DNA of 64,000 nucleotides from Pseudomonadota bacterium (GTDB lineage: Bacteria > Pseudomonadota > Gammaproteobacteria > Burkholderiales > Rhodocyclaceae), in contig JAFEDJ010000021.1 in assembly GCA_018241685.1 (NCBI GenBank), positions 372,001 through 436,000 of the forward strand, in the 5' to 3' direction. Numbering within the stretch: the first letter of the stretch is position 1; every line of letters begins with the position of its first letter. Positions 28,384-37,180 of the stretch are shown piece by piece. Below the pieces are notes generated by a model. The model had not been told where the DNA came from, did no database searches, and was given only the letters and a program-made list of their open reading frames with translations. A program made the position numbers and the translations under genes.

Positions 28384-28515
28384 ATGGCATTTCCCGCCCT
28401 GGCGTGCGCACGTCCGCACGCATCCGCTTCGCCCCCTGCCCTGCACCCTTTCCCTGATTTCCCGACCACGCTGGGTCGGCCTGTCGTATTGTTGAGCGGG
28501 AGGGCGCCGGCATGA
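28384..28515 (+). CDS. 43-residue ORF in the icd/ash position of a C4 locus
   Basis: A small ORF, MAFPALACARPHASASPP and on, 43 residues, with a strong ribosome binding site GAGGAG 9 bases before ATG 28384. Its stop overlaps the start of the next gene as ATGA (28512-28515), so the downstream gene may be translated only if this one is. In phage P1 the icd frame has exactly this place between C4 target and ant. A longer frame through the C4 target also exists, but it lacks a start signal. The peptide has no recognised function; it may serve mainly to couple translation. Confidence 0.55.
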   Translation: MAFPALACARPHASASPPALHPFPDFPTTLGRPVVLLSGRAPA

Positions 28516-28772
28516 GTCACGCACTGAGTTTTCCGGCGCCCGGCGACGGCCTGTACAGGCTGGCCGACGACGTGGGGCGCATGACCTTGTTCGACCAGTT
28601 GTCGGCGCGCCAGCAGCAATTGCATGCGCTGCTGGCGATGACCTGCGGAGATGCGTGGGAGGTTTTCCGACAGCAGGCACCGAGCCAGCAGGAGAACTAT
28701 CTGTGGGCCTGCTCCATGATCGCGGCGGAGGCGCGGGATCTGATCGAGGCACTGCAGGCGCGGCCGGACTGA
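28512..28772 (+). CDS. Small hypothetical protein controlled by the C4 locus
   Basis: An 86-residue helical, soluble protein beginning MSHALSFPAPGDGLYRLADD, with the run FDQLSARQQQLHALLAMTCG and the C-terminal NYLWACSMIAAEARDLIEAL. It has no signal peptide and no known motif. Its start overlaps the 43-residue ORF (ATGA), making it the likely regulated product of the C4 system, in the position of the antirepressor in P1. Similar short helical proteins occur on prophages and genomic islands, so a phage-satellite origin is likely. A hairpin at 28802-28833 follows. Confidence 0.6.
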   Translation: MSHALSFPAPGDGLYRLADDVGRMTLFDQLSARQQQLHALLAMTCGDAWEVFRQQAPSQQENYLWACSMIAAEARDLIEALQARPD

Positions 28773-28801
28773 GCGCGGAAGACCACGTGCCCACTCGAAT
28801 A

Positions 28802-28833
28802 TGAATAGGCGGCCCCTTGGGGCCGCCTATTCA
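28802..28833. terminator. Perfect hairpin after the C4 locus
   Basis: A 15-base perfect inverted repeat, TGAATAGGCGGCCCC (28802-28816) and GGGGCCGCCTATTCA (28819-28833), with two bases between. There is no T-run behind it, so it may act as an RNA-stabilising or rho-assisted end rather than a classical terminator. Confidence 0.6.
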
Positions 28834-28900
28834 CCCTTCAGGCGCTCACATCTCGCCCCCTATACTCTCTCACCGCCACAAACAATCGGAGTCACCGTCC

Positions 28901-29191
28901 ATGTTCGTCGTGCTGCTGAACTACGTGAAGCCCTTATCCGAAGTCGATCGTTTCGTTGGAGAACATCGCCAGTTCCTGGAACGCCATTACGCGGCGGGGA
29001 ATTTCCTGCTCTCCGGGCGTAAAGAACCGCGTACGGGGGGCGTAATCCTCGCGACCGCAGGATCCCGTGCGGAAGTCGAGCGCATTATCCAGAGCGATCC
29101 ATTTCACCGGGAAAAGATCGCCAGCTACGAGATCGTCGAGTTCCTGCCGTCGATGTCGGCGGAGCACCTTGCCAATCTGGTCGTGCCGTAA
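28901..29191 (+). CDS. YciI-like protein, intact copy
   Basis: A 96-residue YciI-family protein (dimeric alpha/beta ferredoxin-like fold). It starts MFVVLLNYVKPLSEVDRFVG and has HRQFLERHYAAGNFLLSGRK, where the central His (about 22) is the residue usually placed in the active-site pocket of this family. The C-terminal part FHREKIASYEIVEFLP completes the fold. Enzymatic role is unknown for most members. It duplicates the truncated copy at 27904-28098; the two flank the C4 locus. Confidence 0.85.
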   Translation: MFVVLLNYVKPLSEVDRFVGEHRQFLERHYAAGNFLLSGRKEPRTGGVILATAGSRAEVERIIQSDPFHREKIASYEIVEFLPSMSAEHLANLVVP

Positions 29192-29232
29192 CCCAAACGC
29201 TCCCGAACGTCGGCTTATCCGGTCTGCAATTA

Positions 29233-29292
29233 GCGATTTTCCGGCCACGCGGGGTCGGCATGTCACCTTGTTCGGGCAGTAGGAGGAACATG
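29233..29292 (+). repeat. Remnant of a second C4-locus tail
   Basis: The translation AIFRPRGVGMSPC (from 29233) matches LISRPRWVGLSYC encoded near 28457-28492 in the C4 locus, and both are followed at once by a purine-rich ribosome binding site and ATG. The sequence after it, MTWLI and a stop, shows the next gene was lost. This is the second half of a YciI-plus-C4 duplication. Confidence 0.5.
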
Positions 29293-29302
29293 ACGTGGCT
29301 CA

Positions 29303-29308
29303 TATAAT
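29303..29308 (+). promoter_or_regulatory. Consensus -10 box directly before immA-like gene
   Basis: TATAAT at 29303-29308 lies only 7 bases from ATG 29315, so a transcript from it would start at or next to the start codon and be leaderless. No good -35 at 17 bases was seen. Confidence 0.4.
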
Positions 29309-29314
29309 TGCCCC

Positions 29315-30463
29315 ATGGAGCGCATCCAATCCATCAACCTGGCCCGTATCGACTGGTGTCTTGCCGACAGCGGCATGACGCGGGATGAACTCGCCCGCGA
29401 GGTTGATATTGGGCCGGCGATACTGGCGAAGGTGTTCGAGGGAGAAGCGGGGCTCACCTTCAAGCAGTTGCGCAGGCTTGCCACGTACTTTGGGCGCGGC
29501 ACCCTGTTCTTTCTTTCACCGGAGCCGGTCAACGAAGCGGCTGCCCATACGCCCCAATTCCGCACACTCGCTAACCAGAAGCCAGAGTTGTCGGCGCGCA
29601 TGAAGTTGTTGATAGAGCGCGTGGAGCGCCAGCGGGAAATCTATCTCGCCCTGCGGGACGAGCTCGACCCGGAGGAGGTCATCCACTTTTCGCCGCCCGA
29701 TCTGGCAGGACTCAGTGTTTCTGATGCCGCGCGTAAGGTCCGCGATTGGCTGGGGCTTGCTGATCGCAACGATTTCAACAGCTACCGGTCGGCCATCGAG
29801 GCGCGGGGCTTGCTGGTGTTCCAGAGCAACGGTTATCACGGTCAGTGGCAGATTGCCAAGGAAAGTCCGGTCCTTGGTTTCTCACTGTATGACCCGGCGT
29901 GCCCGGTGATCCTCGTCAAGAAGCAGGACTCGGATGCGCGCCAGAGTTTCACGCTGATGCATGAGCTGGGTCATCTGCTGCTGCACAAGACCAGTTCTAT
30001 CGATGACGAAGGCGACCTGCATGCGCGTGCGGGCGTCGAGCAGGAGGCCAATGCCTTTGCGGGCCAGCTGCTGGTTCCAGATGCCTTCCTTCTGAGCGTC
30101 CGGGATCTCGAGCGCCCCGACGACGTGGCCGCATACGACGAATGGCTGGCTCCGCAGCGCCGCCACTGGGGCGTGAGCGGCGAGGTCATCCTGCGTCGTT
30201 TGGTGGATGTTGGCCGGCTTTCGAAGGCTCAGTACGGTGCATACCGGCAATGGTGGGCGACACGTCAATTACCCCAAAAGACGGGCGGCAGCCGCGAGTA
30301 TCGCAATCGCGAGCCCAAGCATATTTTTGGTGATGGATATGTACGCACGGTCCTCGATGCACTCAACGCCCAGCGCATCTCCTTGGCCAAGGCAAGCACC
30401 TACCTCGACAACCTGAAGATCAGCGACCTGCACAAGCTTGAACAGCACTATGCAAGTATTTGA
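29315..30463 (+). CDS. HTH and ImmA/IrrE metalloprotease, putative antitoxin
   Basis: A 382-residue protein. Residues about 10-65 form a lambda-repressor-like helix-turn-helix (SGMTRDELAREVDIGPAILA), and about 170-290 the ImmA/IrrE zinc-protease domain with MHELGHLLLH as the HExxH motif (about 213-217) and a downstream Glu in EQEANAFAGQLLVP as third ligand. Proteins of this shape are encoded upstream of DUF4411 toxins, and the gene here overlaps the DUF4411 gene by 14 bases, typical of a coupled toxin-antitoxin pair. It probably represses its own operon and neutralises the toxin. It could also be a protease that cleaves a regulator. Confidence 0.85.
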   Translation: MERIQSINLARIDWCLADSGMTRDELAREVDIGPAILAKVFEGEAGLTFKQLRRLATYFGRGTLFFLSPEPVNEAAAHTPQFRTLANQKPELSARMKLLIERVERQREIYLALRDELDPEEVIHFSPPDLAGLSVSDAARKVRDWLGLADRNDFNSYRSAIEARGLLVFQSNGYHGQWQIAKESPVLGFSLYDPACPVILVKKQDSDARQSFTLMHELGHLLLHKTSSIDDEGDLHARAGVEQEANAFAGQLLVPDAFLLSVRDLERPDDVAAYDEWLAPQRRHWGVSGEVILRRLVDVGRLSKAQYGAYRQWWATRQLPQKTGGSREYRNREPKHIFGDGYVRTVLDALNAQRISLAKASTYLDNLKISDLHKLEQHYASI

Positions 30464-30929
30464 TGCGTCGTCCATGATCCACGCATGGGATAACTATCCC
30501 ATCGAGCAGTTTCCGGGGGTATGGAACTGGATGGCGGATCGGATGGCGCAAGGCTTGATCCAGATGTCTGAAGTGGCGGTAGAGGAAGTGGAGCACAAGG
30601 TGCCTGAGTGTGTGGAGTGGCTTAAAAATGCCGACCTGCAAAAACTGCCCGTCACCGAAGCTATATTGCTGGAGGCCATGCGTGTCAAAGCCCTACTCGG
30701 GATCGAGGAAGACCGTTACGGAAAGGGCGTCGACGAAAACGATCTCATCATCATCGCGACCGCGAAGATGAAAGGATGCGAGTTGGTGACCAACGAGGCG
30801 GTTCAGCTTTCGGGTAACAAGCAAAAGCGAAACTGGAAAATCCCGACGGTCTGCGACATGGACACTGTGCATGTTGTGTGGATCAGTTATCTCAACTATC
30901 TCAAGCGAACCGGCGCGACCTTTGGTTGA
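30450..30929 (+). CDS. DUF4411 PIN-like toxin
   Basis: A 159-residue protein of the DUF4411 family, a PIN-like nuclease group. The conserved N-terminal acidic residue is in MQVFDASSMIHAW (Asp5), the middle acidic pair in AVEEVEHKVPE and the C-terminal set in GVDENDLIIIATA, giving the Asp/Glu cluster expected for Mg2+-dependent RNA cleavage. ATG 30450 lies inside the end of the immA-like gene. Predicted to inhibit growth by cutting RNA when the partner is lost. It ends on the start of a kinase gene. Confidence 0.85.
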   Translation: MQVFDASSMIHAWDNYPIEQFPGVWNWMADRMAQGLIQMSEVAVEEVEHKVPECVEWLKNADLQKLPVTEAILLEAMRVKALLGIEEDRYGKGVDENDLIIIATAKMKGCELVTNEAVQLSGNKQKRNWKIPTVCDMDTVHVVWISYLNYLKRTGATFG

Positions 30930-32318
30930 TTCATCAAGGTGGCGCGTTTTATCAAGGAAACCTGATCTGCCGCAGCAACCATCCGTTCGACGCGATCTGC
31001 TGATCCTCTGGCTTTCCATCGCTGCGGTTGCGCTTGTGCTGGGGTGGTTGCTGCTGTTGCTCAGCCGCCAGAGCGCCGGCCCCCAGATTGCGCGGGCGCG
31101 CCAGCTGACCTCGACCAGTTGCGAGGCGCTGCAAGCGGGTGCGGTACGCATGCGTCAGCAGTTTCCGCCGGCAAACGGTCCGTCCCGTCCCATGGCTCCG
31201 GCCGCGGCACAGGCGGTGCTCGATCTGGCGCTACGCGACCAGCCGGGCATGGAGGGCGGCTTCTGGCGCGCGGATGCGGGGGTGGTGGCCTACGCCTTTC
31301 CAACCTATGACGGCACGGGAATCAAGCGCGATCCACCGAGCGCCGAACTGGAGCGCATTGCCGCCACGGCCCAGCGTGCGCAGGATTCCGCAGGCCTCGT
31401 GGCGGACGTGCGGCCGGGTTTGCGCGAGGCGGTGGCTTTCGCGGCCTGTCCCGTGGACACCGATGACCGGCGCTTGGTCGCATGGACGCTGATGCGCGTG
31501 CCGCTGTTGGCGACAGAAACGGTCAACACCTTGATCCTCGCGGTCAGCCTGCTGCTGGCGCTGGTCGTGGTCTCCGGTGCGTGGCTGGGCTGGATGATTT
31601 CGCGCTGGCAGCGTCAGTCAAGCGATCTGCGCAGGCAGCTGGCCCAGTCCGAACGCCTGGCCACGCTGGGACGCGTCTCCGCCGGGCTGGCGCACGAGAT
31701 CCGCAACCCCTTGGGCACGATGCGCATGAAGGTGGAAAACGCCTTGGCGGCACCGGCGGACTTGCGGGAGGCACGCGTGGAGGGTGCGCTGGATGCCGTG
31801 CTGTCCCAGACGGCGCGCCTGGAGACGCTGGTGTCGAGCCTGCTGGCCTTGACGCAACCGTTCCGCGCCGAGCGTCAGGCCGTCGACCTGCAGGGCTGGC
31901 TGGAGGCGCGGCGCAGCGCGCACGCCGAAGCGGCGCAAAGGCATGGCGTACGAATCACGCTGGCGCTTGAACCGGAGCTGGCCGACGCCGCAAAAGGACT
32001 CGCGCTGTTCGATCCGGTACAAATGGCCCGCGTCTTCGACAACCTGCTGCTCAACGCGCTGGCGCACACGGGAGAAGGCGGCGAGATCGAGCTCGGTGCC
32101 AGTCGCACGCGCCGCGGCGCCCTGCTGCTGTGGGTGGCAGACAATGGTTGCGGGATACCGGCCGAGCTGCGCGAGACGTTGTTCGAGCCTTTTGCCACGT
32201 CCCGTGCGGGCGGCACCGGCCTGGGGCTGGCGCTCGTGCGCGAGATCGTACAGGGCCATGGCGGGCAGGTCGCGCTCGCCGGGTCAGCCAGGGGAACACG
32301 CATTGAAATGGAGCTGCC

Positions 32319-32334
<16 letters not shown>
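30922..32334 (+). CDS. Sensor histidine kinase, start uncertain
   Basis: A membrane histidine kinase of about 470 residues. Two helices (LLILWLSIAAVALVLGWLLLLL, and NTLILAVSLLLALVVVSGAWL) bracket a periplasmic domain of about 150 residues. The catalytic part follows: HisKA with the phosphoacceptor in LAHEIRNPLG (about His258), then HATPase_c with NALAHTGEGG, DNGCGIP and [10 protein letters not shown]. No canonical start with a ribosome binding site is visible. The TTG at 30922 overlaps the toxin stop and is used provisionally. The 5' end may have been cut by insertion of the toxin-antitoxin unit. It overlaps the regulator gene by 16 bases. Confidence 0.82.
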
Positions 32335-33668
<1,334 letters not shown>

Positions 33669-33698
33669 ATCTGCCGCCCGGAGGGCGGTGTCCGATCC

Positions 33699-33718
33699 GG
33701 TGACACCCGGACGTCACC
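33699..33718. promoter_or_regulatory. Candidate enhancer palindrome for the NtrC-class regulator
   Basis: GGTGAC (33699-33704) and GTCACC (33713-33718) are a perfect inverted repeat around eight bases. It lies about 60-80 bases upstream of the -24 box, the distance usual for activator sites at sigma-54 promoters. A further half-site GTCAC occurs at 33738-33742. Confidence 0.6.
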
Positions 33719-33777
33719 AGAGCGGACGGCGGATACCGTCACACGATTTCAAGCCGTTGATTTAATTAGAACTCTCT

Positions 33778-33794
33778 TTGGCATGGTGTTTGCG
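33778..33794 (+). promoter_or_regulatory. Sigma-54 promoter
   Basis: TTGGCATGGTGTTTGCG matches the sigma-54 consensus TTGGCACG-N4-TTGCA, with GG at 33780-33781 and GC at 33792-33793 separated by exactly ten bases. It sits 40 bases before the start of the gene at 33835 and directly behind the gene for a sigma-54 activator. Confidence 0.82.
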
Positions 33795-33834
33795 CTACAG
33801 CTTGGGTGCCTTTCCCGACCCAAGGAGCTTCGCC

Positions 33835-34521
33835 ATGTCCGCGCATTTCCCCGCCACGTCCGTCGCGCTGGCAGTCGGCCTGTGCAACCTGAGCGCCCAC
33901 GCCGTGCCGCCCGGTCCGGCCTCCCATCTGCCCCTGCCCCCACATCAACGGTTCGAGGCCCCTGCGCCAATGGGCCAGTACGCCGTGGAAGGCCAGGTCC
34001 AGCGGATGCTCATCAATCCCTACGGTGAGGTTGACGGACTGCGCCTGAGCGACGGAACGATTGCCCGATTTCCGCCGCACATGGCCGATGCACTCACAGC
34101 GGCGGTCAAGGTCGGGGATGCCGTCCGGATCATCGGACGGGCGGAGGCGGGAGGCATGCTCAAGGCCGATGCCATCGTCCACACCGGCAGCGGGCGGGCG
34201 CTGTACGACCAGCCGCCGCCGGTTGGCGCGGGCCGGGCCCTGCCGCCCCACCTGCGCGCCCAGCGACTGCAGCCCCAGCAGGTGGAGGGCCGCGTGGAAA
34301 CGGTGCTCACCGGTCCACGGGGAGAGGCCAACGGCGTCATTCTGAGCGACGGCAGCATCGTCCGCTTCCCGCCTGAAAGCCTGCATCTGCCGGTGCAGAC
34401 GGGCGCGCCGTTCGCGGCGTCCGGACTCGGCACCCGCAATGCGTTTGGCACATCCCTGGAAGCCGTCAGCATGGGCACCGCCCTGTCCTCTCTGCAACCG
34501 CTCTACGAGCGCGCACCGTAA
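33835..34521 (+). CDS. Exported protein with duplicated OB-like repeat
   Basis: A 228-residue protein with a Sec signal peptide (SVALAVGLCNLSAHA, cleavage before VPPG). AAGGAG at 33822-33827 fixes ATG 33835. The mature chain holds two copies of a module: VEGQVQRMLINPYGEVDGLR then LSDGTIARFPPH (about 45-80), and VEGRVETVLTGPRGEANGVI then LSDGSIVRFPPE (about 150-185). A linker rich in Pro and Arg joins them. The repeated beta-strand pattern resembles a small OB-type barrel. Function unknown. It is the first gene behind a sigma-54 promoter, so it is probably an output of the kinase/regulator pair. Confidence 0.75.
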   Translation: MSAHFPATSVALAVGLCNLSAHAVPPGPASHLPLPPHQRFEAPAPMGQYAVEGQVQRMLINPYGEVDGLRLSDGTIARFPPHMADALTAAVKVGDAVRIIGRAEAGGMLKADAIVHTGSGRALYDQPPPVGAGRALPPHLRAQRLQPQQVEGRVETVLTGPRGEANGVILSDGSIVRFPPESLHLPVQTGAPFAASGLGTRNAFGTSLEAVSMGTALSSLQPLYERAP

Positions 34522-34539
34522 ATACTGGAATCCCCCCCG

Positions 34540-34887
34540 ATGCCCCCCAAGGTCTTACCCATCGCCCTTCTTCTCGTCTCCAACGCGTTCATGACGTTTG
34601 CCTGGTACGGCCACCTCAAGTTCGGAGAGCGCCCCCTTTACCTGGTGATCCTGGTGAGCTGGCTGATCGCCCTGGCCGAATACTGCTTCGCGGTTCCCGC
34701 CAACAGGATCGGCCACACCATCTACAGCGCCGCGGAGCTCAAGACGATGCAGGAGGTCATCACGCTGGTCGTCTTTGCGGTCTTTTCCGTCGTCTATCTC
34801 GGCGAGCGGCTCACGCTCAATCATCTGGTGGGCTTTGGTTTCATCTGCCTGGGCGCGTTCTTCGTCTTCAAAGGCCCATTGAACTAG
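34540..34887 (+). CDS. DUF486 family membrane protein
   Basis: A 115-residue protein with four predicted helices, matching the length of the DUF486 family (small drug/metabolite-transporter-like fold). Characteristic pieces are FMTFAWYGHLKF, the polar run PANRIGHTIYSAAELKTMQE and the C-terminal VVYLGERLTLNHLVGFGFIC. The transport substrate is unknown. It begins 18 bases after the exported protein and ends 9 bases before the MFS gene, so all three probably depend on the sigma-54 promoter. Confidence 0.88.
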   Translation: MPPKVLPIALLLVSNAFMTFAWYGHLKFGERPLYLVILVSWLIALAEYCFAVPANRIGHTIYSAAELKTMQEVITLVVFAVFSVVYLGERLTLNHLVGFGFICLGAFFVFKGPLN

Positions 34888-34896
34888 GAACCGGTG

Positions 34897-36180
34897 ATGG
34901 CCATGCTCTCAACGCACGCCAGCTCGCGAAACTGGCTTTCCGGGCTGAACTTCTTCCTGGCCGACGTCCGTGACGGTCTGGGGCCTTTTCTCGGCGTGCT
35001 TCTGGCCAGCCAGGGCTGGCGGGTCGATGACATTGGCTATGTGATGGCCATAGGCGGCGTCGCAGGCATGGTGGCGACCACGCCGATGGGGGCCTGGGTC
35101 GATGCATCGCGCCACAAGCGGCTTCTGCTGGCGAGTGGCGCCATCGTGCTCACGCTCGCCACCGCGGCGCTATGGACGGCGCCGTCGTTCAGGGTCGCGG
35201 CCGTTTCCCAGGCGGTGACCGGTGCCGTGGGCGCCTTGATGGGGGCCGCCATCACGGGCATCACCTTGGGCCTCGTTGATCGAAGAGATTTGCCCCGGCA
35301 GCTGGGTATCAACGAGGCCTGGAACCATGCCGGCAACCTGGTCGCGGCAGGATTGGCCGGGCTGGCAAGCTACCGCTGGGGGCTGTCGGCCGCGTTCGCA
35401 CTGATGGCGCTGATGGCCTGCGCAGCGCTCGCCTGCTTGCGGATGATCCGTCCGCAGGACATCGACCATGAGCGGGCTCGTGGCGGTGATCCGGCTCCCC
35501 GCCCGCCGACTCGAGATCGCAGCGCCCCGCCGTCCGCCCGGCAGGTACTGACGGATTCGCGCGAACTGGGCCTTATCGCGATCACCATGCTGCTGTTCCA
35601 CCTGGGTAATGCCGCGATGCTGCCCTTGTTTGCGCAATCGATCGTCACGCGTGGGCTGGCAGACCCCGGCATTTTCACGGCATCGGCCGTGATCGTGGCA
35701 CAGCTGGTCATGATTCCTGCAGCCCTTTGGGCCGGATGGCATGCCAGTCGGCACGGATATCGGACACTGATCATTACCGCCCTGCTGGCTTTGACCTTTC
35801 GGGGACTGATCGCCGGTTGCTGGGAATCCCCGTGGGCACTGATTCCGGTTCAGGCCCTCGACGGAATCGGCGCAGGTCTGCTGGGGGTCGCCTTGCCCGG
35901 GCTTGTTGCGTCCATCCTGCAGGGCACCGGAAGCGTCAATGCCGGGCTCGGTGCCGTGATGGCAATCCAGGGTGCGGGCGCGGCCATGAGTCCGGCGCTC
36001 GCTGGCTGGATCGCACATCGTTTCGGCTATAGCGCGGCCTTCGTCGTCCTGGGCATCGTTGCCGCAGCCGGGCTGCTCATCTATCTCTATGGCATTCTCT
36101 CCAAAATACATCCGGAGAACCTGGAAAGCCTCTTCGCCGGGCCGGGGGACGCTTTGCTCGAAGAGGTTGAAAAACGGTAA
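34897..36180 (+). CDS. Major facilitator superfamily transporter
   Basis: A 427-residue inner-membrane protein with about twelve helices and the MFS loop 2-3 region GAWVDASRHKRLLLAS. The charged central loop (RPQDIDHERARGGDPAPRPP) separates the two halves. ATG 34897 is chosen, as AGGA lies 8 bases upstream; the GTG one codon before is also possible. The substrate cannot be predicted. It is the third gene in the probable sigma-54 unit. The end lies inside 184 bases of apparently empty DNA (36181-36365) in which no feature was found. Confidence 0.85.
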   Translation: MAMLSTHASSRNWLSGLNFFLADVRDGLGPFLGVLLASQGWRVDDIGYVMAIGGVAGMVATTPMGAWVDASRHKRLLLASGAIVLTLATAALWTAPSFRVAAVSQAVTGAVGALMGAAITGITLGLVDRRDLPRQLGINEAWNHAGNLVAAGLAGLASYRWGLSAAFALMALMACAALACLRMIRPQDIDHERARGGDPAPRPPTRDRSAPPSARQVLTDSRELGLIAITMLLFHLGNAAMLPLFAQSIVTRGLADPGIFTASAVIVAQLVMIPAALWAGWHASRHGYRTLIITALLALTFRGLIAGCWESPWALIPVQALDGIGAGLLGVALPGLVASILQGTGSVNAGLGAVMAIQGAGAAMSPALAGWIAHRFGYSAAFVVLGIVAAAGLLIYLYGILSKIHPENLESLFAGPGDALLEEVEKR

Positions 36181-36365
36181 GCAGCGCACCACCAATGCAG
36201 AGCAGCAGCGACGGCGTGAACCGCGGGAGTGGCACGATGCCGTGGCCGGGGTGGCCGATGATCGTCACCGCGACGGATTGATGCAGGTGCAGGGCGCGAA
36301 CATCGCCCCTGAGATCAGGGAAATCGAGAAATATGGACGCCATGTCTGCCCAATAAAATGGCCCG

Positions 36366-37061
36366 ATGAAATCCGGTGCCTGGGCCTTGGCGGCCTTGAT
36401 CTTTCCATCCTGCGTCTTCGCCGCCCGTCCGTTCGTTACGGATGATGCGCGCCTGACGACCGGTGGCAGTTGCCAGTTCGAGAGCTGGACGCGCGTCTAT
36501 CAGCACAGCCGGGAAGTCTGGGCGCTGCCGGCATGCAATCCGACCGGGAATCTGGAATTCACCTTTGGCGGCGGGCGGGCCAGATACGACGGTGAATCGT
36601 CGACGCGGGATTTCGTCTTCCAGGCCAAGACCTTGTTCCGCCCGCTGGAAACCAACGACTGGGGCTGGGGCCTGGCGGCAGGCACCATCCGTCATCCGGA
36701 AATCGCCCCCGGCCCCAACCTGCTCGGCAATACCTACGCCTATATCCCGATGTCCATTTCCCTGGATGACGACCGACTCGTCATCCATACTAATCTGGGC
36801 TGGCTGAAGGATCGGGCTTCCGGGCGCAACAGCGCGTCGTGGGGGGTGGGTGGCGAGTTCAGCTTGCGCACCAGGCTGCTCGGCATCGCCGAGACCTACG
36901 GCGACAACCACGGTATGTCCTATGGACAGCTGGGGGTCCGCTATTCCGTCATCCCCGATCTGTTCCAGGTCGATGCCACCGCCGGGCAGCAGCTGGCCGG
37001 GCCCGGCAAGAGCCATTGGCTGTCCTTCGGCATCCGCTACACACCCGACAGACTGTTCTGA
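36366..37061 (+). CDS. Predicted outer-membrane beta-barrel protein
   Basis: A 231-residue exported protein with a signal peptide (MKSGAWALAALIFPSCVFA). The mature part alternates aromatic and polar residues in strands of 9-11 residues, for example GRARYDGESSTRDFVFQAKT, YIPMSISLDD and WGVGGEFSLRTRLLGIAE, and ends in Phe (YTPDRLF), the usual signal for BAM insertion. Two Cys (QFES- and LPAC- regions) could form a disulphide. No family was recognised. It is followed by the terminator at 37100-37133. Confidence 0.72.
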   Translation: MKSGAWALAALIFPSCVFAARPFVTDDARLTTGGSCQFESWTRVYQHSREVWALPACNPTGNLEFTFGGGRARYDGESSTRDFVFQAKTLFRPLETNDWGWGLAAGTIRHPEIAPGPNLLGNTYAYIPMSISLDDDRLVIHTNLGWLKDRASGRNSASWGVGGEFSLRTRLLGIAETYGDNHGMSYGQLGVRYSVIPDLFQVDATAGQQLAGPGKSHWLSFGIRYTPDRLF

Positions 37062-37099
37062 ACACAAACCAGGGAGACTGGATGATCGGGTAATGGGCG

Positions 37100-37133
37100 A
37101 GCCCCTGCCCGGCCTCCAGGCCGGACAGGGGCT
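37100..37133. terminator. Terminator between convergent genes
   Basis: AGCCCCTG (37100-37107) pairs with CAGGGGCT (37126-37133), with an inner CCGGCCT/AGGCCGG stem. TTTCC follows on the plus strand. It separates the barrel protein gene from the phosphate transporter gene. Confidence 0.85.
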
Positions 37134-37180
37134 TTCCACTTTCTACATCACATGGCGGCCAGGGCCTGGCCGCCGTCACC

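Noticed and set aside
28239-28495. Alternative ORFs across the C4 target (72 and 79 codons)
   Set aside because: Both lack a ribosome binding site and run through the antisense target; the 43-codon ORF at 28384 has a strong RBS and ATGA coupling.
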